Assembly: GCF_020783315.1 (NCBI RefSeq)
Contig: NZ_CP086063.1
Coordinates: 2,592,501-2,656,500 of the forward strand
Direction: 5' to 3'
Length of the DNA stretch: 64,000 nucleotides
From: Ferruginibacter lapsinanis
GTDB taxonomy: Bacteria > Bacteroidota > Bacteroidia > Chitinophagales > Chitinophagaceae
In this document: positions 48,916-57,727 of the stretch, piece after piece
Layout: every line of letters starts with the position of its first letter
Position numbering within the stretch: the stretch's first letter is position 1
Notes under the pieces: generated by a model
What the model was told of the DNA's origin: nothing
What the model saw: only the letters and a program-made list of their open reading frames with translations
The model's database searches: none
Translations under genes and position numbers: made by a program

Positions 48916-50919
48916 ATGAGTAAAGACAGAAAATCAAATTCAAAAAAATCATCACAAACAGCTATAGTTAAGGGGAGATTAGATATCAGTCGTAGCGGAA
49001 TGGGATTTGTAATTGTAGAAGGAGTTGAAAAAGATATTGTTGTAAGACCTAACGATTTTGGAAGAGCTTTTCATGGGGATATTGTACGGGTGCAGATCAA
49101 TAAAGAAGGTGGCGGTAGCAAACGCACAGAAGGTAAAGTGGTGGATGTAGCCGAAAGAAGTAAAACAACATTTGTAGGGAATATAGAAGCTAATAAGAAT
49201 TTTGCATTTTTTGTTGCAGCGGGAGAAAAACCGATTCCTGATTTTTATGTGCCGGTAGATAAATTGAACGGAGCTGTAAACGGCGACAGGGTAGTAGTGA
49301 AATTAGTTAAATGGGATAAAGCAGATAAGAAGCCCGAGGGTGAAGTATTGAACGTTTTGAAAGCAGAGGATCTGAATGATATGGCGATGAAAGAATTGCT
49401 CATAGATGGAGGTTTCCCTTTATCTTTTTCTGATGAGGTGATGAAGGAGGCAAAGCAGATGTCTGATAAAATTACCAGGGAGGAGCTAAAGAAACGTAAA
49501 GATTGCAGAGACATATTAACTTTTACCATTGATCCCGTTGATGCAAAAGATTTTGATGACGCTATTTCAATAAGAAATTTAGATAATGGCAATTATGAGA
49601 TCGGCGTTCATATAGCTGATGTCAGTCATTTTGTAAAACCGGATAGTGTGTTGGATAAAGCGGCTTATGAAAGGGCTACCAGTGTCTATTTGCCCGATAG
49701 AGTAAATCCGATGTTACCCGAAAAGATCAGTAATGAATTATGTTCTCTTCGTCCTAATGAGGATAAATACACTTTCTCAGTGATATTTCAAATTACGAAT
49801 AAAGCAGAGATAAAACATAAGTGGATCGGTCGTACTATTATCAATAGTAACCATCGGTATACTTATGAAGATGCACAACAGATCATCGAAACAAAGGATG
49901 GCGTAAATTTTAAAGCCATTTTATTATTGAATGACCTGGCAAAACGTTTCCGTAAAGAGCGGTTTGATAATGGAGCGATCAATTTCTCTTCACAGGAAGT
50001 TCGTTTTACATTAGATGAAAATGGTAAGCCTTTGGGTATTGTAGTGAAAGAAAGTAAAGACGCACATAAACTCATTGAGGAATTTATGTTGTTGGCAAAC
50101 AGAACTATAGCTGAATATATCTCCAAGATAAAAATAAATAAACAACCTATCCCTTTTCCATATAGGATACATGACACACCTGATGAAGAAAAACTAAAAC
50201 CATTTGCAGCTTTTGCAAAAAAATTTGGTTACACATTTGATATTAAAGACGAAGCAGCTGTAGCCGGTTCATTTAATAAGTTATTGAAAGATGTAAGTGG
50301 AAAACCAGAGCAACATGTATTGGAGCAGTTAGGCATACGTACGATGGCCAAAGCTGTGTATACGTCAGAAAATATCGGTCATTATGGTTTAGGATTTGAA
50401 CATTATTGTCATTTTACTTCTCCGATACGTCGTTATCCGGATGTAATGGTGCATCGAATTTTACAGGAATGCCTGGATAAGAATTTGAAGCTGGATAAAA
50501 AAATGGAGGAAAAATGTAAACATTGCAGCGACAGAGAGCGTAAAGCAATGGAATGTGAGAGAGCCGGTAATAAATACAAACAGGTTGAGTTCATGCAACA
50601 GTATCTTGGAGAAGAATTCGAAGGTATTATTAGTGGTGTTGCGGCATTTGGTTTCTTTGTAGAAACTGTTTTGCATAAATGTGAAGGAATGGTTACTGTG
50701 AGAGATCTCAGTGCCTATGATGATTTCAGATTAGATGAAACCGATTATGCATTGGTTGGTTTGCGTACCGGTAAGAAATTCCGCATGGGAGATAAAGTGA
50801 TGATAAAAGTAGTGGCCGCTAATTTAGAAAAACGACAATTAGATTACGAGTGGGTAGTGGGGAATGAAAAATTAGATGCCCAAAAATCTAAATTAAATCA
50901 AAAGTCTAAAAAGAAGTAA
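48916..50919 (+). CDS. rnr: Ribonuclease R
   Basis: RNase R degrades structured RNA 3'-5'. The 667-residue chain has a lysine- and serine-rich start, cold-shock-like RNA-binding domains (about 15-170) and the RNB catalytic domain. The metal aspartates are in ILTFTIDPVDAKDFDDAIS (about 198-216), with later motifs NYEIGVHIADVSHFVKP and ENIGHYGLGFEHYCHFTSPI. An S1 domain follows (GEEFEGIISGVAAFGFFVE, about 570), then a basic tail. ATG 48916 is preferred over an upstream in-frame TTG at 48907. Its stop overlaps the next ATG (TAATG), so it is translationally coupled to the polyprenyl synthase gene. Confidence 0.95.
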   Translation: MSKDRKSNSKKSSQTAIVKGRLDISRSGMGFVIVEGVEKDIVVRPNDFGRAFHGDIVRVQINKEGGGSKRTEGKVVDVAERSKTTFVGNIEANKNFAFFVAAGEKPIPDFYVPVDKLNGAVNGDRVVVKLVKWDKADKKPEGEVLNVLKAEDLNDMAMKELLIDGGFPLSFSDEVMKEAKQMSDKITREELKKRKDCRDILTFTIDPVDAKDFDDAISIRNLDNGNYEIGVHIADVSHFVKPDSVLDKAAYERATSVYLPDRVNPMLPEKISNELCSLRPNEDKYTFSVIFQITNKAEIKHKWIGRTIINSNHRYTYEDAQQIIETKDGVNFKAILLLNDLAKRFRKERFDNGAINFSSQEVRFTLDENGKPLGIVVKESKDAHKLIEEFMLLANRTIAEYISKIKINKQPIPFPYRIHDTPDEEKLKPFAAFAKKFGYTFDIKDEAAVAGSFNKLLKDVSGKPEQHVLEQLGIRTMAKAVYTSENIGHYGLGFEHYCHFTSPIRRYPDVMVHRILQECLDKNLKLDKKMEEKCKHCSDRERKAMECERAGNKYKQVEFMQQYLGEEFEGIISGVAAFGFFVETVLHKCEGMVTVRDLSAYDDFRLDETDYALVGLRTGKKFRMGDKVMIKVVAANLEKRQLDYEWVVGNEKLDAQKSKLNQKSKKK

Positions 50920-51884
50920 TGAAATCTTTTACAGAATTGTCTAAAATATTTGAAGAAAGATTTGCTGTAAGGCATTTTCCTGATCATACAAAAACCTTGT
51001 ATGACCCGGCACAATATATTTTACAACTGGGAGGTAAAAGAATAAGGCCCGTTGCGGTTTTGATGGGTAATGAATTATTCGATGAGATCAATCCGGATGC
51101 TTTTCATGTGGCAGCTGCCATCGAACTGTTTCACAACTTCAGTTTGATCCATGACGATATTATGGATAAAGCTCCCTTGCGGAGGGGGATGGAAACAGTG
51201 CATAAAAAATACGGAGACTCTACTGCATTGCTGGCCGGAGATGTGATGTTGATCCAGGCATATGAATATATTAATAAGATCGATGCGTATCATTTACAAA
51301 AAGTGATGCAGCTATTTAATAAAACTGCTAAAGAAGTTTGTGAAGGTCAGCAACTGGATATGGATTTCGAATCCAGAAGTAATGTTAGTTTGGAAGAATA
51401 TGTAAACATGATCACCTTAAAAACTTCTGTGCTGCTGGCTGCAAGTTTGCAGTTAGGAGCAATTCTTGGAGGTGCAAGAGAAGGTAGTCAGCAATATTTA
51501 TACGAGTTTGGTAAAAATCTCGGAATCGCCTTCCAGGTGCAGGATGACTATCTTGACGCATTTGGCGATCCGGAAAAATTTGGCAAACAGATCGGCGGCG
51601 ATATTCTTGCCAACAAAAAAACATTTTTAATGATCCATGCTATGGATACTGCTTCTCCTGAGCAGTTGGCTGAGTTGAATTCATTAGTTGCCAATAACCC
51701 TGCAGATAAAGTTGAAAAAGTATTGAAGATATTTAAGGATTGCAAAGTAGATGATTGGGCAAAAGAGTTAAAAGAAAAATACCTGCAAACAGCCTTGAAA
51801 AATTTAGAAGATACTCCTGTGGTTTCTTCTCGTAAACAATCACTGGCCGATCTGGCGGCGTATTTAATACAAAGAGAGCATTGA
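50919..51884 (+). CDS. Polyprenyl (isoprenoid) diphosphate synthase
   Basis: This enzyme extends allylic diphosphates with isopentenyl diphosphate, all-trans. The 321-residue all-helical protein has the first aspartate-rich motif in SLIHDDIMDKAPLRRG (about 74) and the second in AFQVQDDYLDAFGD (about 202). LQLGGKRIRPVAVLM (about 31) is the chain-start motif. The residues before the first DDxxD, which set chain length, are Phe-rich (IELFHNFSLIHDD). Type I-like synthases with aromatic residues just before the motif make short chains (C15-C20), so farnesyl- or geranylgeranyl-type product is likelier than octaprenyl. It overlaps rnr by one base. Confidence 0.9.
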   Translation: MKSFTELSKIFEERFAVRHFPDHTKTLYDPAQYILQLGGKRIRPVAVLMGNELFDEINPDAFHVAAAIELFHNFSLIHDDIMDKAPLRRGMETVHKKYGDSTALLAGDVMLIQAYEYINKIDAYHLQKVMQLFNKTAKEVCEGQQLDMDFESRSNVSLEEYVNMITLKTSVLLAASLQLGAILGGAREGSQQYLYEFGKNLGIAFQVQDDYLDAFGDPEKFGKQIGGDILANKKTFLMIHAMDTASPEQLAELNSLVANNPADKVEKVLKIFKDCKVDDWAKELKEKYLQTALKNLEDTPVVSSRKQSLADLAAYLIQREH

Positions 51885-51967
51885 TTGAAAATGGATTTTT
51901 ATAACATATTCTAAAAAATCTCACTTCAAACAAATTTTCATAATTTACCTCTACAAAATAATCTTGT

Positions 51968-53875
51968 ATGTCAAATTCTTTGTTCCGCACAAAAAAAATT
52001 GAAAATATTTTAGCAGAGGGCGGCGATGACCCTCATGGGGGTGACGGATTAAAAAGAGTGTTGACAGTTCGTGATCTTACTTTCTTTGGAATTGCTGCCA
52101 TTTTGGGAGCAGGTAGTTTCAGTAGCTTAGGTGGCGCAGTTTTTAATGGCGGGCCTGGGGTAGTGATATTGTTTTTGATAACCGCAGTTGCTTGTGCATT
52201 TACCGCATTTTGTTATAGTGAATTTGCCAGTCGAATACCCGTGGCAGGTAGTGCCTATACCTATGCTTATGCAAGTTTTGGAGAATTGTTTGCCTGGATC
52301 ATTGGATGGGCTTTGATAATGGAATACAGTATTGGTAACATTTATGTTGCTTTTAGCTGGAGCGATTACTTTACTTCTTTCTTGTCTAAATGTGGTGTCG
52401 ATTTGCCCACCTGGTTAGCCACAAGTTATAAAGAAGCTCAGCATGCGGTAAGAGATGGTGCTTTAACCGGAGATCAGTTTGAAGCATGGAAAACAGCTCC
52501 GGTTATTGGTGGCTTGAGAATAATCTTTGACCTGCCTGCGGTGATCATCAATTTCCTGATCACTTATCTTGTTTATAGAGGAATAAAAGAAAGCCGCAAT
52601 TTCAGCAATGTAATGGTGATACTTAAAATGGTGGTTGTAGGGATGGTGATCGTAGTTGGCGGATATTTGGTGTTTGCGAATGGATTGACTTTTAACTGGA
52701 CACCAGCTAATGACGCAGGGGTGAGGTCTTTTATGCCAAACGGTTTTAGTGGAGTGATGGCGGCGGTTGCGGGAGTGTTTTTTGCGTACATAGGTTTTGA
52801 TGCGGTGAGTGTGTTAGCAGAAGAAAGTAAGAATCCCCAACGGGATCTGCCAAGAGGGATGATCTATTCTTTGGTTATTTGTACTATTGTCTATATACTC
52901 TTAACATTGGTTTTAACAGGTGCAGTTAACTATCGGAATTTTGATGGAGTAGGCGATCCCCTGGCTTTTATATTTGAAAAACAGAATCTGAATGTTGGCT
53001 GGATGCAATTATTTGTTGCAGTTGCTGCGGTGGTAGCGATGACAAGTGTGTTGTTAGTATTCCAAATGGGACAACCTCGTATATGGATGAGTATGAGCCG
53101 TGATGGGCTTTTGCCATCTGTATTTCAAAAGATCCATCCAACATATAAAACACCTTCGTTTGCAACAATTGTAACCGGTTTGGTCGTAGGTATTCCTATA
53201 TTATTTACAGATAAGACCTTTGTGTTAGACTTTACCAGTATTGCAACATTATTTGCATTTGTGTTGGTTTGTGGTGGCGTATTATTGATACCACGTAAAG
53301 AAAAACAATCCGGTAAGTTCAATATTCCTTATATCAATGGTAAAATAATTTTTCCTTTCATTATTATCGGATCGATAGCTGTATTGGTATATATGATACC
53401 GAAATATTTTACCGATAAAATAGATTTTACTGAAGAGAAAAAAATTGATGCTTTTGCTGCGGTTATACCTAAACACAATTTTGATACAGTGATGGTATTA
53501 CAACAATTGCAACAACATTTATCAATAGCAGCAGATCACGATGAATTATTTACAGGCTTATCAGATTCGATTGCTGTAAAACAATCCGCAGCTGAAAAAA
53601 TTTCGGTGGCCAATAAATTCATTGCTTCTTCCGATACAGAACAAAGTCGTACACAAAAAGTGTCTACAGTTATATTCTGGCTATTAATGATTGGGTTAGC
53701 TATCATTACGATAGTGAAAAATTATTCTTTGATACCATTAATGGGTGTCAGTACTTGTCTTTACTTGCTTACAGGAATGACCAAAGCCAACTGGTTGTGG
53801 TTTGGAGGTTGGTTATTACTCGGCTTGATAGTTTATTTTATGTATGGTTACAAGAAAAGCAAACTGGCCAAATAA
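51968..53875 (+). CDS. Amino-acid permease (APC family) with an inserted soluble domain
   Basis: The 635-residue protein carries about 14 membrane helices with the APC opening DLTFFGIAAILGAGSFSSLG (approximately 35-54), where the unwound glycine segment binds the amine group. The next signature is FASRIPVAGSAYTYAYASFG. FFAYIGFDAVSVLAEESKNP (about 270) and LGRQPR-like QMGQPRIWMSMSRDGLLP (in part) follow. The text resembles the cationic amino-acid carriers. A polar region of about 120 residues between helix 12 (near 475) and the last three helices carries KKIDAFAAVIPKHNFDTVMV and is unusual for the family. The substrate is inferred only. Confidence 0.87.
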   Translation: MSNSLFRTKKIENILAEGGDDPHGGDGLKRVLTVRDLTFFGIAAILGAGSFSSLGGAVFNGGPGVVILFLITAVACAFTAFCYSEFASRIPVAGSAYTYAYASFGELFAWIIGWALIMEYSIGNIYVAFSWSDYFTSFLSKCGVDLPTWLATSYKEAQHAVRDGALTGDQFEAWKTAPVIGGLRIIFDLPAVIINFLITYLVYRGIKESRNFSNVMVILKMVVVGMVIVVGGYLVFANGLTFNWTPANDAGVRSFMPNGFSGVMAAVAGVFFAYIGFDAVSVLAEESKNPQRDLPRGMIYSLVICTIVYILLTLVLTGAVNYRNFDGVGDPLAFIFEKQNLNVGWMQLFVAVAAVVAMTSVLLVFQMGQPRIWMSMSRDGLLPSVFQKIHPTYKTPSFATIVTGLVVGIPILFTDKTFVLDFTSIATLFAFVLVCGGVLLIPRKEKQSGKFNIPYINGKIIFPFIIIGSIAVLVYMIPKYFTDKIDFTEEKKIDAFAAVIPKHNFDTVMVLQQLQQHLSIAADHDELFTGLSDSIAVKQSAAEKISVANKFIASSDTEQSRTQKVSTVIFWLLMIGLAIITIVKNYSLIPLMGVSTCLYLLTGMTKANWLWFGGWLLLGLIVYFMYGYKKSKLAK

Positions 53876-53948
53876 TAATGATCCGGTGTTTTTTACAGAA
53901 TGAGATCAGTTTTTTAAAGTCAAATCTGCGTTATCAGTGTTCTATGTG

Positions 53949-53956
53949 TAACTTTG
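53949..53956 (+). promoter_or_regulatory. -7 box TAACTTTG before the DUF2027-Smr gene
   Basis: A full TAnnTTTG match ends 18 nt before ATG 53975, the common spacing in this window. Confidence 0.6.
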
Positions 53957-53974
53957 CAGTCCTATAAATAACAA

Positions 53975-54988
53975 ATGAAATACGAAGTTGGCGATAAAAT
54001 AGTGGTGAATCTTACTGATGAAGAAGGAGTGGTGGTAGATATCATGAATGAGAAGATGGTGATGATTGAAGTAAAGGGGGTAAAATTCCCTGCTTATACT
54101 GACCAGATCGATTTCCCTTATTTTAAAATGTTCTCACAAAAGAAAACTGTACCAAAACAGAAGGTATATGCCGAGGATGTTAAAAAAGAAAAGGGTAGCA
54201 GTAAACAAAAAGTAGCCGATGGGGTTTTCATTTCTTTTGTACCGGTATTTGAGAAAGATATTTTTGACGATGCGGTGGTTGAAAAATTTAAACTGTACCT
54301 GATCAATCAAACAGATACGGAATTGGATTTCACTTATACTTTATTGCTTAACGGGGTAAACGATTTTGAATTAAAGAATAGCATACTTCCGTTGAATGAT
54401 TTTTACCTGCATGATGTACAATTTGAATTGTTAAGTGATAATCCCCGTTTTGATTTTGAATTTTCTCTTACAAAACCTGATAAAAAGAAAGCGGAGTATT
54501 TTGAATCATCCTTAAAAATCAAGGCAAAACAATTATTTAAGCGTATCGAAGAGATGCAGATAAAGAATGAACCTTCATTTTCTTATCTGTTGTTTCAGGA
54601 ATATCCGGATAGAATAGAGACGGAAAAGGTTGATCTGTCAAAGTTGGGCAATGCCGGTTTCAGGATATACGGAGCTCATGAAATAAGACAAAATATGCCG
54701 TCGGCACAATCTGTAGTAGATCTGCATATAGAGAAGCTGACAGATGACTGGAAGCACCTGAGCAATTACGATATCCTGACCATCCAATTAAAAGCATTTG
54801 AAAAGTATTACGACCTGGCTATCAGTCATTTTCAGCCAAGTTTAATCATAATACACGGTGTAGGAACCGGGAAACTAAAGAATGAGATCCATGAGATATT
54901 AAAGGCTAAAAAGCATGTGAAATCCTTTGCCAATCAATACCATCATAGATTTGGCTATGGGGCAACAGAGATTTATTTTGAATATTAA
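53975..54988 (+). CDS. DUF2027 and Smr-domain protein
   Basis: The 337-residue protein begins with a short beta domain (VGDKIVVNLTDEEGVVVDIM), followed by the DUF2027 barrel. The C-terminal Smr nuclease-like domain has VVDLHIEKLTDDWKHLSNYD (about 247) and the signature IIIHGVGTGKLKNEIHEILK (about 290-309), then AKKHVKSFANQYHHRFGYGA. Smr domains in MutS2 cut branched DNA or act on colliding ribosomes (SmrB-like), where the DLH and HGxG motifs are essential; both are present here. The function in DUF2027 proteins is not established. A hairpin follows the stop by about 70 nt. Confidence 0.85.
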   Translation: MKYEVGDKIVVNLTDEEGVVVDIMNEKMVMIEVKGVKFPAYTDQIDFPYFKMFSQKKTVPKQKVYAEDVKKEKGSSKQKVADGVFISFVPVFEKDIFDDAVVEKFKLYLINQTDTELDFTYTLLLNGVNDFELKNSILPLNDFYLHDVQFELLSDNPRFDFEFSLTKPDKKKAEYFESSLKIKAKQLFKRIEEMQIKNEPSFSYLLFQEYPDRIETEKVDLSKLGNAGFRIYGAHEIRQNMPSAQSVVDLHIEKLTDDWKHLSNYDILTIQLKAFEKYYDLAISHFQPSLIIIHGVGTGKLKNEIHEILKAKKHVKSFANQYHHRFGYGATEIYFEY

Positions 54989-55057
54989 GTAAATGTTAAA
55001 AAAAAGTTAGAGAAATGTGATGTTGGTAATGTTTTTTTACCGTACTTAGCAAAAAAT

Positions 55058-55087
55058 AAGTCCTTCCGTAGAAACGGAAGAACTTTT
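55058..55087 (+). terminator. Terminator-like hairpin after the DUF2027-Smr gene
   Basis: AAGTCCTTCCGT pairs with ACGGAAGAACTT with one mismatch over AGAA, followed by TTTT. The closing T-run is the start of the first 17-bp repeat. Confidence 0.65.
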
Positions 55088-55100
55088 AACGATTGCTTGC
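55084..55100 (+). repeat. 17-bp direct repeat, copy 1 (TTTTAACGATTGCTTGC)
   Basis: Exact match to 55194-55210, 110 bp away. Both are followed by a short AT-rich stretch containing TATGAA. Confidence 0.8.
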
Positions 55101-55193
55101 CATATGAAAAATTCTTAAAGTAATTTTTGACTGAAACTGGATTTCAGTATTTTTATCTCCGCATGAATAATGCGCCTCAACGATTGGATGTCA

Positions 55194-55210
55194 TTTTAAC
55201 GATTGCTTGC
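55194..55210 (+). repeat. 17-bp direct repeat, copy 2
   Basis: Exact match to 55084-55100. It precedes the 11-bp hairpin at 55229-55256. Confidence 0.8.
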
Positions 55211-55228
55211 TTATGAACTTTATTTCCC

Positions 55229-55256
55229 AACCTTCTTACACAAAAGTAAGAAGGTT
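55229..55256. terminator. Perfect 11-bp hairpin (possible terminator or leader structure)
   Basis: AACCTTCTTAC and GTAAGAAGGTT flank a 6-nt loop (ACAAAA). There is no U-run on the plus side (CTGTATG follows), so it is a stable structure of uncertain function, perhaps on the minus strand. Confidence 0.5.
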
Positions 55257-55361
55257 CTGTATGTGTGATAAATCAACTTGATAAAGCTTTTATTACGCTA
55301 AGAACGTTAAAAAAAATGCAAAGTCCTTATTGGTATTGCATTTGGCTAAATTTAATTTATG

Positions 55362-56915
55362 ATGTCCAACAGATTTACAGATATATTATTTCAACTGATA
55401 AAGTCATTAGAAAAGGCAGAAAAGCGGAATTTTAAGCTCTATATCAAAAGAAGTTCACACAATGAGAACCTGAAAATTGTTGAATTATTTGATGCAATGG
55501 ACAAATTGCCTGAATATGATGAGGCAGTTTTGCTAAAAAGACTCTCTTCCATCAAAAAACCACAACTGTCTAATGTAAAAGTGCATCTCTACAAACAATT
55601 ATTGAGTAGTTTACGATTATTGAAGAGTACGGAAAGTATTGATATGCAGTTAAATGAGCAGTTGGATTTTGCCAGGATATTATATAACAAAGGGCTGTAT
55701 CAGCAAAGTTTGAAAATATTAGAGAAACTAAAGGAAACAGCGAAACATCACTATAAATATAATTTTCTGACACAGGTAATTTCCTGGGAAAAAAAGATTG
55801 AAGCATTGCATATTGCCAGAGGGATGCAAAGCAGAGGAGAGTTGCTGTCTGCTGAGGCAATAGAAGTAAATGATAGGGTACAGATGGTTGCCCGGCTGTC
55901 TAATTTATCGATACAGCTTTACAGCTGGTTTATAAAGAACGGTCATGCCCGAAATGAAAAAGACGAACAAGGTGTAAAGGAATTCTTCAAAAACAATTTA
56001 CCATCCGAAGCATTTGAACAAATCGGTTTTTATGAGCGGATGTATCTGTATCAATGTTATTGCTGGTATGCTTTTATTCGCCAGGATTTTATACAGTATT
56101 ATCGTTATTCTCAAAAATGGATCGATTTGTTTAATGATCATCCATTGATGATAAAAGTTGAAACAGGTTATTACATTAAGGGGATGCACAATTTGCTGAA
56201 TGCCCATTTTGATCTGCGCAATTATCAAAAATTTGAAACAACCCTAAAAGACTTCGAAGCTTTTTCTAAAACGGATCTGGCAAACAGGCATGACAATCAC
56301 CGTATCCAGACATTTATATACATTAACAGCGCAAAGATCAATCAGCATTTTATGCTCGGAACATTCTCTAAAGGCCTCGAGCTGGTGCCTTATATTGAAG
56401 AGAAACTGGAAGAGTATTCTTTGTATCTGGATACACACCGGATATTGGTCTTCAATTATAAGATAGCATCTCTTTATTTTGGTAATGGAGATTATAATAC
56501 CTGCATAGATTATCTGCAGAAGATCATCAATGATAATGTTGATTTCAGAGGCGACCTGCAATGTTACTCAAGGTTAATGCATTTAATGGCTCATTATGAA
56601 ATGGGTAATTTGGAGTTGATAGATTCATTAACTAAATCGGTTTACCGTTTTATGGCTAAGATGCAAAATCTTACTATAGTGGAAGAGGAGATGTTTAAAT
56701 TCCTGCGTAATTCATTTAAAGTACATCGTTCTAAATTGCAACCGGAGTTAGAGAAGTTTTTGCATACGATCAAACAGTTGGAGAAAAATCGTTTTCAAAC
56801 CCGTTCTTTCGCTTATCTGGATATTATTTCATGGGTAGAAAGTAAAGTGTATAAAAAACCAATGGCCACCATTATCAGAGAAAAATATCTTGCAGGGAAG
56901 AAACGCAACTATTAG
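55362..56915 (+). CDS. Conserved 517-aa helical-repeat protein, paralogue of the product at 2205-3755
   Basis: The chain is helical throughout and matches the 516-aa product at 2205-3755 along its full length. Blocks such as LFQLIKSLEKAEKRNFKLY at the N-terminus, LYKQLLSSLRLL, FARILYNKGLYQQSLKILEK and YRFMAKMQNLTIVEEEMFKF near the C-terminus are shared. By eye about half the residues are identical. No domain name is known to me. It begins after a hairpin-rich spacer and lies 69 bp before a response regulator, the only clear difference in context from its twin, which stands beside leuA. It could be an adaptor for the two-component system, but this is inference. ATG 55362 is preferred over 55359 because the twin begins MPNRSTD and this MSNRFTD. 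Confidence 0.75.
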   Translation: MSNRFTDILFQLIKSLEKAEKRNFKLYIKRSSHNENLKIVELFDAMDKLPEYDEAVLLKRLSSIKKPQLSNVKVHLYKQLLSSLRLLKSTESIDMQLNEQLDFARILYNKGLYQQSLKILEKLKETAKHHYKYNFLTQVISWEKKIEALHIARGMQSRGELLSAEAIEVNDRVQMVARLSNLSIQLYSWFIKNGHARNEKDEQGVKEFFKNNLPSEAFEQIGFYERMYLYQCYCWYAFIRQDFIQYYRYSQKWIDLFNDHPLMIKVETGYYIKGMHNLLNAHFDLRNYQKFETTLKDFEAFSKTDLANRHDNHRIQTFIYINSAKINQHFMLGTFSKGLELVPYIEEKLEEYSLYLDTHRILVFNYKIASLYFGNGDYNTCIDYLQKIINDNVDFRGDLQCYSRLMHLMAHYEMGNLELIDSLTKSVYRFMAKMQNLTIVEEEMFKFLRNSFKVHRSKLQPELEKFLHTIKQLEKNRFQTRSFAYLDIISWVESKVYKKPMATIIREKYLAGKKRNY

Positions 56916-56933
56916 AATGCCGCATTTAACTGC

Positions 56934-56950
56934 TACTACTTTTTTCACAT
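56934..56950 (+). repeat. 17-bp direct repeat TACTACTTTTTTCACAT, copy 1 (before the response regulator)
   Basis: This sequence occurs again exactly at 57634-57650. Here it ends 34 nt before the response-regulator ATG. The flanks differ, so the repeat is not part of a longer duplication, as expected for a protein-binding site. Confidence 0.75.
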
Positions 56951-56984
56951 CTCTTTTTTGTAAAATATTACAGATATTCGTTCA

Positions 56985-57614
56985 ATGAACATCCAGTCGC
57001 TTGCAATTATTGAAGACGATGAAAAGGTTCGTAATTATCTTACGGAACAAATTCAGGCATATACCAATATCCCTCAGGTCTTGTCATTTTCGGATGGAGA
57101 GGCTGCTTTGTCTGCATTAACCAAGAATGCTGTGGATATCGCCATGTTTGATGTTCAATTACCAGGAATAGATGGAATAGAATGTACCAAAAGATTGAAA
57201 ATGGTACATCCCCGTATGCAGATTATGATGCTGACCGTTTATGATGATACTGAAACAATTTTCAGTGCATTAAAAGCAGGCGCAAGTAGTTACATGCTAA
57301 AAAGTACCCCACCCGAAAAGATCATCGAAGCAATTGCAGAATTGCATTCCGGCGGTTCTCCTATCAGTAGTCAAATAGCCAGAAAGGTGATCGAAGCATT
57401 TACTGTAAAGGAAAAAGTAAACGAATATTTTCAGGAATTAAGCAGGAGAGAGCAGGAGATGCTTGAATTGCTGAGTAAAGGATTTCGTTATAAAGAAATT
57501 GCAGATAAACTTTTTTTAAGTGTTGAAACTGTACGTACGCATATACGCAATGTATACGAAAAGTTACAGGTCAATTGCCGTATCGAAGCATTGAAAAAAA
57601 CAGGACTGTTATAA
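56985..57614 (+). CDS. Response regulator, NarL/FixJ (LuxR-type) family
   Basis: The 209-residue regulator has a receiver domain (1-120) with acidic pocket EDDEKV, the phospho-acceptor Asp in IAMFDVQLPGIDGIECTKRL (about 56), Thr in MLTVYDD and Lys in SYMLKSTPPEKI (about 103). The C-terminal LuxR helix-turn-helix reads LSRREQEMLELLSKGFRYKE then IADKLFLSVETVRTHIRNVY, so it is a DNA-binding transcription factor. It is paired by position with the convergent histidine kinase at 58496-60247, whose class (HisKA_3) matches this family. A 17-bp repeat precedes it and the lipoprotein gene, a likely self-regulatory site. The start is after 69 bp. Confidence 0.94.
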   Translation: MNIQSLAIIEDDEKVRNYLTEQIQAYTNIPQVLSFSDGEAALSALTKNAVDIAMFDVQLPGIDGIECTKRLKMVHPRMQIMMLTVYDDTETIFSALKAGASSYMLKSTPPEKIIEAIAELHSGGSPISSQIARKVIEAFTVKEKVNEYFQELSRREQEMLELLSKGFRYKEIADKLFLSVETVRTHIRNVYEKLQVNCRIEALKKTGLL

Positions 57615-57633
57615 TTATACCTCCCTACCGAAT

Positions 57634-57650
57634 TACTACTTTTTTCACAT
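57634..57650 (+). repeat. 17-bp direct repeat, copy 2 (before the lipoprotein gene)
   Basis: Exact match to 56934-56950, placed 77 nt before the lipoprotein ATG and 20 nt after the regulator's stop. Confidence 0.75.
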
Positions 57651-57727
57651 TGTGCTGCGTAGCTATTCAGTTTACTTTTACTGTATCAAATCAATCATCC
57701 ATTAAGTAACATTCTAAAAATTGTATT

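Larger units (their letters stand above)
54989..55361. other. Structured intergenic region upstream of the 517-aa gene
   Basis: The 373-base gap contains, in order: a hairpin at 55058-55085; the 17-bp repeat (copy 1) at 55084-55100; a small hairpin CTGAAA-CTGGA-TTTCAG at 55131-55147; the repeat copy 2 at 55194-55210; and an 11-bp perfect hairpin at 55229-55256. No supportable protein gene is present. A regulatory leader RNA or small RNA pair is possible. Confidence 0.6.

Noticed and set aside
55084..55210. Two 17-bp repeats considered as a CRISPR fragment.
   Set aside because: Only two copies, a 93-bp spacer and no cas genes.
55163..55216. 17-codon frame starting at an ATG between the two 17-bp repeats (MNNAPQRLDVILTIACL).
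   Set aside because: No ribosome-binding signal and too short to separate from chance; the second repeat is part of it, which makes a leader peptide unlikely but not impossible.
56934..57650. 17-bp repeats considered as a target-site duplication around a mobile element.
   Set aside because: The interval holds a normal response-regulator gene with no transposase or terminal inverted repeats, and 17 bp is too long for common insertion sequences.
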